This document shows, piece after piece, positions 56,336 through 64,000 of a stretch of DNA of 64,000 bases (its first letter is position 1; each line of letters starts with the position of its first letter). The stretch is from Ascidia mentula (lineage: Eukaryota > Chordata > Ascidiacea > Phlebobranchia > Ascidiidae): positions 14,572,501 to 14,636,500 of the forward strand of contig OX387200.1 of assembly GCA_947561715.1 (NCBI GenBank), read 5' to 3'. The translations under genes were made by a program, and so were the position numbers. Under the pieces are notes generated by a model. It was given only the letters and a program-made list of their open reading frames with translations, was not told where the DNA came from and ran no database searches.

Positions 56336-59300
56336 GTAATAACAAATTAACGTTGTATTGCTTTGGCCTTTGTGCCAAGATTCTCTGGCTTGGCATGGTA
56401 AAAACAGATGCTGGACCAGCAGTGGTGGTGCTACGTGCGTGTTGCAATTTTTGGTAAGACCTAAAGAGTAACCTTTACGTTGCAACCTTTACGAATATTG
56501 ACTACAAATTGCAGCACTTGACTATCGGCGTTTAAGCACGGTGAAGGTGGTCACGCATGATTGATTTCACGTGACAGAGCAAGTATTTTACGACTCAAAG
56601 TAGATGTTTGGCTCCTTTGCATAGCCACTTTGAAAGTGGCTAAAATGTGGACTGGCCACGTTTTCCGGCCACTGCGGCTATTTTTGGGGCACTTTTGGTA
56701 GTGGGTTTAAATGGCCGCGAAAATTTGTCCGAAAATATGGCCTGGTCTTTTTCTGGCTTTTTTCGACAACATTTGTCGACTACTTGAGTAATCATGCCTC
56801 TGAGTTCTGCGCTGCACAAGAAGTTAAATTTTGTGTGTTAAGGTATTGTGATAGAAGCAAAGTGAACGGAATCGGCATAATTAATAAATGCAAAATTTCA
56901 CTATCTGTGGATCTCGGAATAATGCAGTATATCTGTGAGGTTTTGGGAAAATAGGCTTATTTTTCATCACCAAAGTCTCCAAAATTTGTTGGTTTGTTGC
57001 AAAAGTAATAAACACAACATCATAAACAAACACTTTCGCTTCCTAGTCCGCCATTTCCTCAAGCAACTTTTGATATTATTTGCGAACCAGCACTGTCGGT
57101 TCAAATAGCGGACTTCATGCGGCCATGTAAACCCGCAACAAAAAGCGGCTGGAAAAGTCATTTGTAATGAATGACCTGAATGTCCTGATTAAACAACATA
57201 GTTTAAACGTAAAAAAACTTACTACTTAACAAGATATGCTCGCAGGTATTCCAGTGGAAGAGTTGAGAAAAGAACTTGAAAAAATGAAATCAGGCGACCA
57301 GCATCTGTCAGAAAACGGAAGACTCTTTGCCTATGTCTACACCAAAGAAGGTCCGCGTTTCAATCTGCAGGTAACACTTGTTCATTTTGTTTGTTGCTCT
57401 TCAGTGTTACGTTATCGTGTTTTTAAACAGAGGGAAGCATTTAAAATGTTCACTGACTTGACTTTGGATGGCGCGCAAGATGAAAGAGTGGAGATTGTTC
57501 ACGCCTTCATGGATGCTTTCATGCACGACAATGCTCTTAACCCCATGGTCTTTCCGGCATTGAGGTAAACCATGTCAACAACAGTAACATATTTTTTGAG
57601 CAACTTCGCATTAAATTTAATCAAAATTGGTAATCCATTTGTCTTGGGTGGTTTAATATACAAGTCATGTTCGTTAGCGACGATGTCGTCAGTTTTCTTG
57701 CAACTTTTATCAGATCCTTGTTTGTAATTTTGCAGAAAGTTTGAAAACGAGGTGGTTGGCATGACAGCCAGCATGTTGCACGGAGATGGGGATGTAGTTG
57801 GAAGTGTGACGTCAGGTGGCACAGAAAGCATCCTGATGGCGATGAAGACGTACAGAGATAGGGCACGAAGTTTAAATCCGCGCATCACCAAGCCAACAGT
57901 GGTAAAACGTCTGATAGTTGAACTCCTTATGACCTCACTCATGTCTGTGCAATCTGCTTGTTCCAACTTAAATAAGTTGTTGGTATCACTTCATGAAACT
58001 TTGCCAAATCGTTTGGTAATTCGTTTGTGTAATTTCTATGTTAGATGGTAATCATTTCGTAAAGAAAATAACGAAATAACAGAACACAAAAACAAGCCAG
58101 TAGATCCGACATACCAAAAAAACACGAATCGTGGTAAAAGTGTTCATCACTCTTTTCATTTGTTACTCGCTAAATCAGTTTAAAAAAATGCTAACGTTTA
58201 TCTGAACTAATTGCTTGGTTGTAGGTTGCCCCGACCAGCATTCACCCGGCTTTCGAAAAGGCCGCCCATTACTTTGACCTGACCATGAAACATGTTCCAG
58301 TAAACCACGAAACTCTCACATGCGACTTGGGTGAATACGAAAGTGCGATTGACTCCAACACCATTCTTCTTCTGGCCTCCGCCCCAGCTTACCCACAGGT
58401 TGAACTTTTTTTGCTTTAACGCTTTGGTTACTATGCTACAAAACTTCACTGATGAAATGTTCCAAATTTCCGATCGAGTATTTGCAATAACTAAGTGACA
58501 TGACCCAAAGCATTTCATACAATTATAATCCCCATCTCAATAAACTGATGTCGCTGAGAAGACGATGCCTGTTCGAAAGGCAGGCTTAACCAGGAGCTTA
58601 TGTTCTGAATTACTTGCTTTGGTCTGACGATTGGCATAGCATTATAAGGTTTGTCAATATAGAACCTTTATTAATGTGCTACCGATTAAATTGGAAACTG
58701 CCTTTTCCTGTATTGTTGCAATTTATTCCTTTTTACGGACGCCTAAAACCTTATCAACTTTTTATCCAGGCAATACTGGACCCAGTTGAAGCAATATCGG
58801 AGATCGCCATTCGCCACAAGCTTCCATTTCACGTGGACGCTTGTTTCGGGGGTTTTATGTTGCCATGGTAACGACCTTTATATATTTTATTCTTCGTAGA
58901 GGGTTTGTTTTGAAGATGTTACAAATATGTAGGATCGAAAAACTGGTGAAGAACATTCCCAAATGGGATTTCCGAGTGGAGGGGGTTACATCCATTTCTG
59001 CCGATCTCCACAAGTACGGTTATGCCACCAAAGGCGCCAGTGTTGTCTGTTACCGAGACAGCAGTATAAGAAAGCACCAGTTCTTCGCTTACTCGGGTTG
59101 GTCCGGTGGTCTCTTTGCTTCTCCAACAATGGCCGGAACTCGTCCTGGTAAGTTTATGATTTAAAATCGCCGAAATTTACCATAGTTTTAAATGCCAAAT
59201 AAGACAGAACAAGTGTCTTCTCAGTAAACAGGGATGCCTTGCCGTATTTCTAATATTTAATCTTATTTCATTTCTGACTGGGTATTCGTATTTTAAAGCT

Positions 59301-60397
59301 GGTTTAGCTCTAACGTGAATAACGTGACTTTTTGTGTGGCAACTCTGTGTCCGGTGACATCTCCCCCTGAAATGAAAGTCTGACATTTTCTCTTACGTTT
59401 AAATTTTAATAAAATAACTATCATTCAGCATCACCAAAGGAAAATCATGTTCCTCTTTCAGTCGTCCTTATTCTAAGTTCAAACCACCCCGGTAAGATAA
59501 ATAAATAAATAAGTTTAGTCGTCAGAAGAGTGAAACTAAAACTCGACACAATCACACTCCACACATGTGTATCGAATACGGCCAAACGATTGGTAACTTT
59601 CAAGCTGAGATACGAAATTCCGCGTATTGAGCTCAGACCATTTTGTTTATGATTAGGTGGTCATCTTGCAGCGGCGTGGATTGCACTTAAGGCGATGGGC
59701 CAGGATGGCTACACAGATATGGCTGAGAAACTGTTGGCCACTGCAAACAAGATGAAAAACGGAATTAATGAAATAGAGGTAATTAGTTTCATTTTTCATT
59801 TTTTCATACTGCTCATGTATACTTAATTAAAATAATCTCTATACAATATTATCAATTAGTCATACACCTTTCAAACTGCGCTTCAAGTTGAACATTTCGC
59901 CAGCAAAGTGTTGAAGTGGTTTCGACATTTGTCCTTAAAAATAATATTTTCCATTTTTCTATTCGGTGATTTTGTGTCGTTGGTTTAATTTGTCTTATTT
60001 GTTGTTTGTGTAGTATGCATGTTTATTGCTCTTTGTGTCCAAATCGCAGTCAAGCTTCTAAACTTCCCTAATTTAATCAAGAAGTAATATGGTTTTAATA
60101 TGACTGTGTTGTTATACCGCATACAAAAAACACTTGAAAATATTAAGCAATTAAAATATGTAAAGAAAAAAGCAAACGTTTTCTTAATGCTGTAAAAATG
60201 TTTAAAAAGTCTAATCTTTAAAAGAGAATTTAACTTAGTCCGCCAGATGGCGCCTTGTCACCGCTTTCAACCAACACACGGTATTTTCGCGCAGGGTTTG
60301 CGAGTGCTTGGATCACCGCTGATGACGGCCTTCGGGTTCGGCTCCAGCCACTCAGACTTGAGTATTTTTGCCGTCTCCGACCAGATGGACCAAAAAG
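56083..60397 (+). CDS. SGPL1: Sphingosine-1-phosphate lyase, nine exons, C-terminal part not found
   Basis: PLP-dependent ER-membrane enzyme that cleaves sphingosine 1-phosphate to hexadecenal and phosphoethanolamine. Exons: 56083-56335, 57246-57370, 57431-57564, 57736-57901, 58225-58398, 58770-58867, 58933-59147, 59657-59778, 60295-60397; all GT-AG and in one frame (463 codons). Residues 9-27 form the N-terminal membrane anchor. PLP-site features are TSGGTES (196-202), HVDA with Asp307, and SADLHKYGY with Schiff-base Lys344. [11 protein letters not shown] follows, as in animal lyases. The animal enzyme is about 570 residues, so roughly 105 are missing. The last exon ends in phase 1 at a good GTGGGC donor, but no matching exon follows before the next gene. 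Confidence 0.93.
56336..57245 (+). other. SGPL1 intron 1 (910 bp)
   Basis: No gene seen. It contains an 8-bp-stem hairpin at 56623-56641 and a stretch rich in GGCCAC, possibly an old mobile-element remnant; not classified. Confidence 0.6.
56623..56641. repeat. Small perfect inverted repeat
   Basis: AGCCACTT and AAGTGGCT flank a three-base loop. It may be part of an unrecognised repetitive element. Confidence 0.5.
57246..57370 (+). CDS. SGPL1: SGPL1 exon 2 (residues 85-126)
   Basis: Encodes [13 protein letters not shown] and GRLFAYVYT, equivalent to the lyase L--LKEY and G--SGAVY segments before the catalytic domain. Ends in phase 0. Confidence 0.88.
57431..57564 (+). CDS. SGPL1: SGPL1 exon 3 (residues 127-171)
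   Basis: Encodes the AFM and [12 protein letters not shown] stretch, matching the NPLHPDIFPGLR motif of lyases. Separated from exon 2 by a 60-bp intron; ends in phase 2. Confidence 0.9.
57736..57901 (+). CDS. SGPL1: SGPL1 exon 4 (residues 171-226), PLP-phosphate loop
   Basis: Encodes KFENEVVGM and [27 protein letters not shown] is the cofactor-phosphate-binding loop. Ends in phase 0, donor GTAAAA. Confidence 0.93.
57902..58224 (+). other. SGPL1 intron 4 (323 bp)
   Basis: Ordinary intron; nothing recognised. Confidence 0.7.
58225..58398 (+). CDS. SGPL1: SGPL1 exon 5 (residues 227-284)
   Basis: Encodes [17 protein letters not shown] and [12 protein letters not shown], matching VAP-S-H-AF-KAA-YF of the family. 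Phase 0 at both ends. Confidence 0.93.
58399..58769 (+). other. SGPL1 intron 5 (371 bp)
   Basis: Ordinary intron; nothing recognised. Confidence 0.7.
58770..58867 (+). CDS. SGPL1: SGPL1 exon 6 (residues 285-317)
   Basis: Encodes [12 protein letters not shown] and [12 protein letters not shown]; the Asp of HVDA pairs with the PLP pyridine nitrogen. Ends in phase 2 at GTAACG. Confidence 0.93.
58933..59147 (+). CDS. SGPL1: SGPL1 exon 7 (residues 317-389), catalytic lysine
   Basis: Encodes [20 protein letters not shown] with the PLP lysine, then KGASVV and [15 protein letters not shown]. Leu replaces the usual Thr before HK. Ends in phase 1. Confidence 0.95.
59148..59656 (+). other. SGPL1 intron 7 (509 bp)
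   Basis: Ordinary intron with a short ATAA microsatellite at about 59496-59512. Confidence 0.7.
59657..59778 (+). CDS. SGPL1: SGPL1 exon 8 (residues 389-429)
   Basis: Encodes [20 protein letters not shown] and the following helix, equivalent to the family GG-IA--WAAL---G--GY. Ends in phase 0. Confidence 0.92.
59779..60294 (+). other. SGPL1 intron 8 (516 bp)
   Basis: AT-rich intron; nothing recognised. Confidence 0.7.
60295..60397 (+). CDS. SGPL1: SGPL1 exon 9 (residues 430-464), last one recognised
   Basis: Encodes [17 protein letters not shown] and [12 protein letters not shown], matching lyase sequence just before its W-L--LQ-P segment. It ends in phase 1 and a further exon is expected. 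Confidence 0.9.
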
Positions 60398-61057
60398 GTG
60401 GGCAAACTCATTTCACACATCCCTAATGTAATGTGTGTTGCTTTAATCCAGTAGCGGCTGCAATGCCGCCTTTGACCTCACACTCACTTGTGTTTTACAT
60501 CACGAACTTTATTATTCTGCTCTCTATTTCAACACACAACAGAAAACACTCAAGTGTAGTAGAGGTTTTTGTTTTTGTTAAAAGATAAAAGCTGATACAG
60601 AAACCATAAATGTTGACACGTTTGTGGCGTAAAAGTCAAAACATAGCAGTACCAACCAGAATGGAGAAACGGCGTCAACAGCAACGGCAGTGCGTTGTAG
60701 AACATGCGGCAGCATTTCGTGCTTCTGCAAACTCTTTTCGTGCAGGCATGTTTTGCAAAAAAAATAATGCCTAATGTTTTTGCTAGCAGCCCGCAGTATG
60801 TGTGACGCGGTGTCGCATTTCAGAAGCGCCTCTATTAAGGAAACGTCAAATTATTGTTACGTTTTCGAATTAAGCTACAGTCGGTCAGTTCGCGCTTGCA
60901 AAAAAGAACAGACGAAGACAGTTAGTTCAGGAGACTGGGAATTACCTAAGTTCGGCGAAAAGGTTGTCGAAGCCCATTTCTCTGAAACAATCGCACTCAT
61001 CTGGCTATTCTCAATTGATCATTACAGACAGAGGCAAGAAACTGAATGCAAGACACC
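60398..61057 (+). other. Gap between the last recognised SGPL1 exon and the receptor gene
   Basis: Expected to contain the final SGPL1 exon or exons, but all three plus frames lack the family W-L--LQ-P and following motifs. An open frame at 60774-61061 shows no resemblance to the lyase. The receptor promoter should also lie here. Confidence 0.6.
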
Positions 61058-61127
61058 ATGAACACTTATTTGTTGTATTGCAGCCCGTTGGTTATCGCAA
61101 TGTTATGTCAAAACACAAGCGGCCAAG
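61058..61127 (+). CDS. Receptor exon 1, signal peptide
   Basis: ATG at 61058 opens MNTYLLYCSPLVIAMLCQ, a short signal peptide. Ends in phase 1 at GTAAGA. Confidence 0.7.
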
Positions 61128-63379
61128 GTAAGAGATTTATGCAATTTAGAAGATAAAGTTGTTTTAAACCGCATATTTACAGAATTCATTCCGGCACCAA
61201 GACAATTGCGAGTACAATGCGTGAACCTTGACCCTTGGCTATTTTGGAGTCCTCCAGATTTTAATGAAACCCTCACCTATAAAGTGTATTATCGCACTTA
61301 CAATAACACCATCAGTAAATGGAGGTGCGTAGAACTTAATGACCGCAATGAATTTGCATCATAAAATTTGTGCATAATTTAACAAAAGTACTTGGTTACT
61401 TTTTTGGTTTCACATTACATACATTTTGAGGTAAACAAAGCAACTGACCGTGCACAATTTCCAAGATACCATAAACGTACCATTTATTTTGCATGTGTGT
61501 TTGTGCATAGAAGTTATTAGGCAATATACGTAATACCAAAAAGGGGTTAATGGCATTGCGTTGCAAAGCGCTAAGAGTGCTTTTAAGTTGTTAACAAGTC
61601 CCCAATACTGACGGCAATTGCCACTTTGCAGTTGGAAAGTTGTATCGGGCTGCGAGGAGTTGGATTCTTGTGCGTGTCGCATGTCGAATGTCGAAGTGCT
61701 TCCGTTTGAAACGAACGATTATGCGGTCGTGAGCGTGTTAGCAAATCACAGCAGCGAGATGGCGAAGACCGATGACTTCGCGCCCTACGTAGACGGTAAG
61801 CATGATGTTTCTCCATTCCACGACTATCCCTCACTAATGCAACTGTTCCTTTGTATGCTGTAACAGCACTTACACATCGAAGTACCGAGGAGTAACTAGA
61901 TAGTACATATATTTCCCGAGGAGCAACTGAACCGGGTGGACTGAAATAATGCCTACAAAAAATTTCTCCCGCCTTGCGACACAAAAAAGACTATACCCTA
62001 TAGATCACTGCTTCCCAACCTCTTTCAGTTCGCGACCCACTTTTAATGCAAGTTTTATTGTGCGACCCACAATGAGATATGACCAAACGTGATCTAATAG
62101 AAAACTGTAACATTTAGAAATGCTACGCGACCCACCTGAAATAGCTTCGCAACCCACCAATGGGTCGCGACCCACTGGTTGGGAAGCACTGCCCTAGATG
62201 GTACATCCCACTTTCTTACCGAAAATAGTGAAAGTTTTAATCCAATTGTATCGGTATGCCAATGTCATTTCCAAATTGGTTTCAATTTACATTGGTACAC
62301 ATATAACCGCGAGTTTAAGAGTTTTTACCAACAAATAATCCCACTTTACTGCTACCTTAAGGGTCAATACCGAATGGGAACAGGTAACTTATCGCCTTTG
62401 CAGCCGATAACTTCCGTTTTACGTTACTCGTATGTAGGAAAGTGTTTCTTGCCTGCAAATTTGTATATGGTACATGTTGCATACAAGTCCGTGTGAGTGT
62501 TGTTGATCTTTTGCAAATAAATAGGTAATGGCATATCGCAAGTAGAATTAGGAGAAAGTATTTTTCATTTTTTTGTCTGAATGACGTTTTTTGGGTAAAG
62601 TATGGTTACAAACGCCAAGTATAAATATCCTATGTGAGCCTAAAATTTTTATATATTTCATTAAAACAAAACGCCATTCTATAAATCTCAGACATTTCCA
62701 AGTATGGAGAATCCAAAGGAGTAAGTTTGAAAACAACCGGCCTCACGCGGGGTTTTTGTGGTTAAAGCAAAACACGTTTCCTGATCTGTCGCATCGGGTA
62801 TAACCGCAAATCCATGACGATGATGAATTTGCTGCAGCAATTTTCTTTGCTTGACTTGTGACTCAGATTATAATTAATGGCCGCGGCGCAGCAAAGTATG
62901 ACTGAACAGAGTTAAGTTGATTAGGATAGCGAAAGATCAAATTCGCGAATGAATCACGACGTTAGTTTCTAGTCAAGGGGATGTAGTACTCGACACTGGA
63001 ACTGATTTGAGTGATTGCAACGTTTCATACGTATATCCATTTCTTTTTTGTATCTCAAAACTCCACAAGTCATTTTTAATTTTAATTTCATATGTTAATT
63101 GTTCCAAGTCCTTGACACTCTTTAACAAGTTTTGGTGAATGATGTTTGAGTGGATTTGTCCCAACGCACTGTTATTTGCTTAACGGTGTTTATTTGTTAG
63201 TTATTCTATCCTTTTGGTATTTAGGCTTTCTCCAAGCGCCCAACTTCACGGTTACTGTAGAGGATCGGGTTGCTAATCTTACAATCACCAAACCGATACG
63301 CGTACTATGGTCGGGAGAACTTTTAACAGACATCTTGTTGGACGACTTTCTGGAGTACACGGTTCAGTATTGGCTTAAG
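61058..63379 (+). CDS. Class II cytokine receptor / tissue-factor-like protein, first four exons (partial)
   Basis: Predicted cell-surface receptor ectodomain. Exons: 61058-61127, 61183-61324, 61632-61795, 63225-63379 (177 codons in frame). Exon 1 is a signal peptide (MNTYLLY, then a hydrophobic core). Exons 2-3 form a first fibronectin-III-like domain: APRQLRV, W-FWSPP, TYKVYYRTYN, then a Cys-x6-Cys-x-Cys cluster (SGCEELDSCAC) and FAPYVD, closely parallel to tissue factor and interferon/IL-10 receptors. Exon 4 starts the second domain (APNFTVTVED ... LEYTVQYWLK), where YTVxYW is typical. Intron phases are 1, 2, 1, 0, the arrangement I know for vertebrate class II receptor genes. The rest of the second domain, membrane segment and tail were not found before the window ends. 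Whether it is cytokine receptor or coagulation-factor-like cannot be told. Confidence 0.75.
61183..61324 (+). CDS. Receptor exon 2, first half of domain 1
   Basis: Encodes PAPRQLRVQCVNLDPWLFW and TLTYKVYYRTYNNT, the A-C and E-F strand patterns of class II receptors. Starts in phase 1, ends in phase 2, donor GTGCGT. Confidence 0.78.
61325..61631 (+). other. Receptor intron 2 (307 bp)
   Basis: Ordinary intron; nothing recognised. Confidence 0.65.
61632..61795 (+). CDS. Receptor exon 3, second half of domain 1
   Basis: Encodes WKVVSGCEELDSCACRMSNV and VVSVLANHSSEM, ending FAPYVD, comparable to the F-P----T linker between the two receptor domains. Starts in phase 2, ends in phase 1. Confidence 0.78.
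61796..63224 (+). other. Receptor intron 3 (1429 bp)
   Basis: Contains one small hAT-like element (62006-62191). Open frames at 62179-62496 and 62591-62803 have no recognisable similarity. Confidence 0.65.
62006..62191. mobile_element. Non-autonomous hAT-like MITE (186 bp)
   Basis: Terminal inverted repeats CACTGCTTCCCAACC and GGTTGGGAAGCACTG match the hAT end pattern CAG-G-TTC-CAACC. Inner copies of GCGACCCAC and the palindrome GGGTCGCGACCC are also typical. Flanks CTATAGAT and CCCTAGAT look like a decayed 8-bp target duplication. Confidence 0.65.
63225..63379 (+). CDS. Receptor exon 4, first half of domain 2
   Basis: Encodes FLQAPNFTVTVEDRVANLTI and DDFLEYTVQYWLK. Starts in phase 1, ends in phase 0 at donor GTACCA. 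Confidence 0.75.
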
Positions 63380-64000
63380 GTACCACTGGACACGCAATTT
63401 TGTGATTACGCTTATAGATATTGAGCCTTATAACGGTTTGTGGCGCTTGTATAAATATGTAGGCATTCTTTTTACGAAATATTATAAATAATCCTGAGTC
63501 GTCTTTCTCTTAAACGTTTCTACGATATATATATTTCGCATGTGTTTGCAGGCATCATCAGTATCGCTAAAACAACACAACAACGCATTTTACTAACCGT
63601 AATAACAAACTTTCATTCTTTTTAGGTTGCTGGTTTTCAATCCACGGTGATTTCAATGTAAACTAACCGTAAATAAACTGCAACTTTTATCGTTCTTCAA
63701 CAACTTTTGTAATAAATCCCACAATGTTGTTTGATATAAATTTATTTGTAAATATATTTCCACTGTACTTAAAGACATTGTCGGTATTGCTGAAAACAGA
63801 CAACAACACAATTTAAAACCAGTAAATCAATATGAATAAAAGTCAAATTATAAATCAAACAACATTGTAAGACAAAGGTTTTTATACAAAATTTGTTGAA
63901 AAACGTTGGAGTCTTAGTGGGCCATAATGCTAAGGGGATTCTGACCTTTGAGAGGGTCAAAAGTGCAACATTTTCACCAATATTACTATCACACTCAAAA
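63380..64000 (+). other. Non-coding end of window
   Basis: Probably intron 4 of the receptor gene or its 3' region. It holds an inverted repeat (63721-63868) and two diverged copies of a roughly 50-bp stretch (63551-63602 and 63771-63822). No convincing receptor exon. Confidence 0.55.
63721..63868. repeat. Inverted repeat with 15-bp arms
   Basis: ACAATGTTGTTTGAT at 63721-63735 and its exact reverse complement at 63854-63868, 118 bp apart. It may be a MITE end pair, but no target duplication was found. Confidence 0.5.

Noticed and set aside
60931..61061. A final SGPL1 exon beginning GDWELPKFGEKV
   Set aside because: Apart from a Trp near the start it lacks the conserved lyase C-terminal pattern, and the frame closes without further similarity.
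63552..63660. A fifth receptor exon after 63379 (candidates from acceptors at 63551 or 63625)
   Set aside because: Both run into a stop within 11-14 codons and do not resemble the second half of a class II receptor domain. The first lies in a diverged non-coding repeat.

Overview
The window is nuclear DNA of an animal. It has multi-exon genes with GT-AG introns, mostly 75-650 bp long, and three protein genes that can be followed exon by exon. The axonemal dynein implies motile cilia or flagella. Compact introns and a receptor gene with the class II cytokine receptor exon layout suggest an invertebrate chordate or another deuterostome, with a tunicate plausible. I cannot name the species from sequence alone.

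Layout. (1) The minus strand from 54604 down to 1 carries the first 19 exons (866 codons, all in phase) of an outer-arm axonemal dynein heavy chain of the DNAH9/11/17 (beta) type; the rest of the gene lies beyond base 1. (2) One intron of this gene, 813-47181, is 46.4 kb, while its other introns are 74-1162 bp. It is filled by a head-to-tail array of tRNA-Ser genes on the plus strand, antisense to the dynein transcript. By my hand count there are 302 complete copies plus one truncated copy at each edge. The usual unit is 152 bp: an 82-nt tRNA, a T6 terminator and about 70 bp of spacer. Some sub-arrays have a 145-bp unit and 22 units have 153 bp. Anticodons TGA and CGA (both serine) are interspersed, and two copies carry TTA, which would read the UAA stop codon. 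(3) The array contains nested segmental duplications (offsets 1217, 1827/1979, 2130, 4869, 5035 and 5595 bp). It also holds a 416-bp inverted copy of dynein intron plus an exon edge, at 5667-6082. (4) From 54605 to 56082 lies a head-to-head intergenic region with an RFX X-box-like site. (5) The plus strand from 56083 to 60397 holds nine exons of sphingosine-1-phosphate lyase (SGPL1); the C-terminal quarter was not found. (6) The plus strand from 61058 holds the first four exons of a class II cytokine receptor or tissue-factor-like gene, running toward the window end.

How the parts relate. The dynein, lyase and receptor genes have no obvious shared pathway. The notable biology is the array: several hundred Pol III genes occupy one Pol II intron in opposite orientation. 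Array sequence ends 18 bp from the splice donor on one side and begins 117 bp from the acceptor on the other. Removing the array leaves an intron of about 135 bp, like its neighbours, so the array probably grew inside an ordinary small intron. Repeated unequal exchange would explain the duplicated blocks and a chimeric unit at one junction. The array could also have been affected by assembly, which long reads would resolve.
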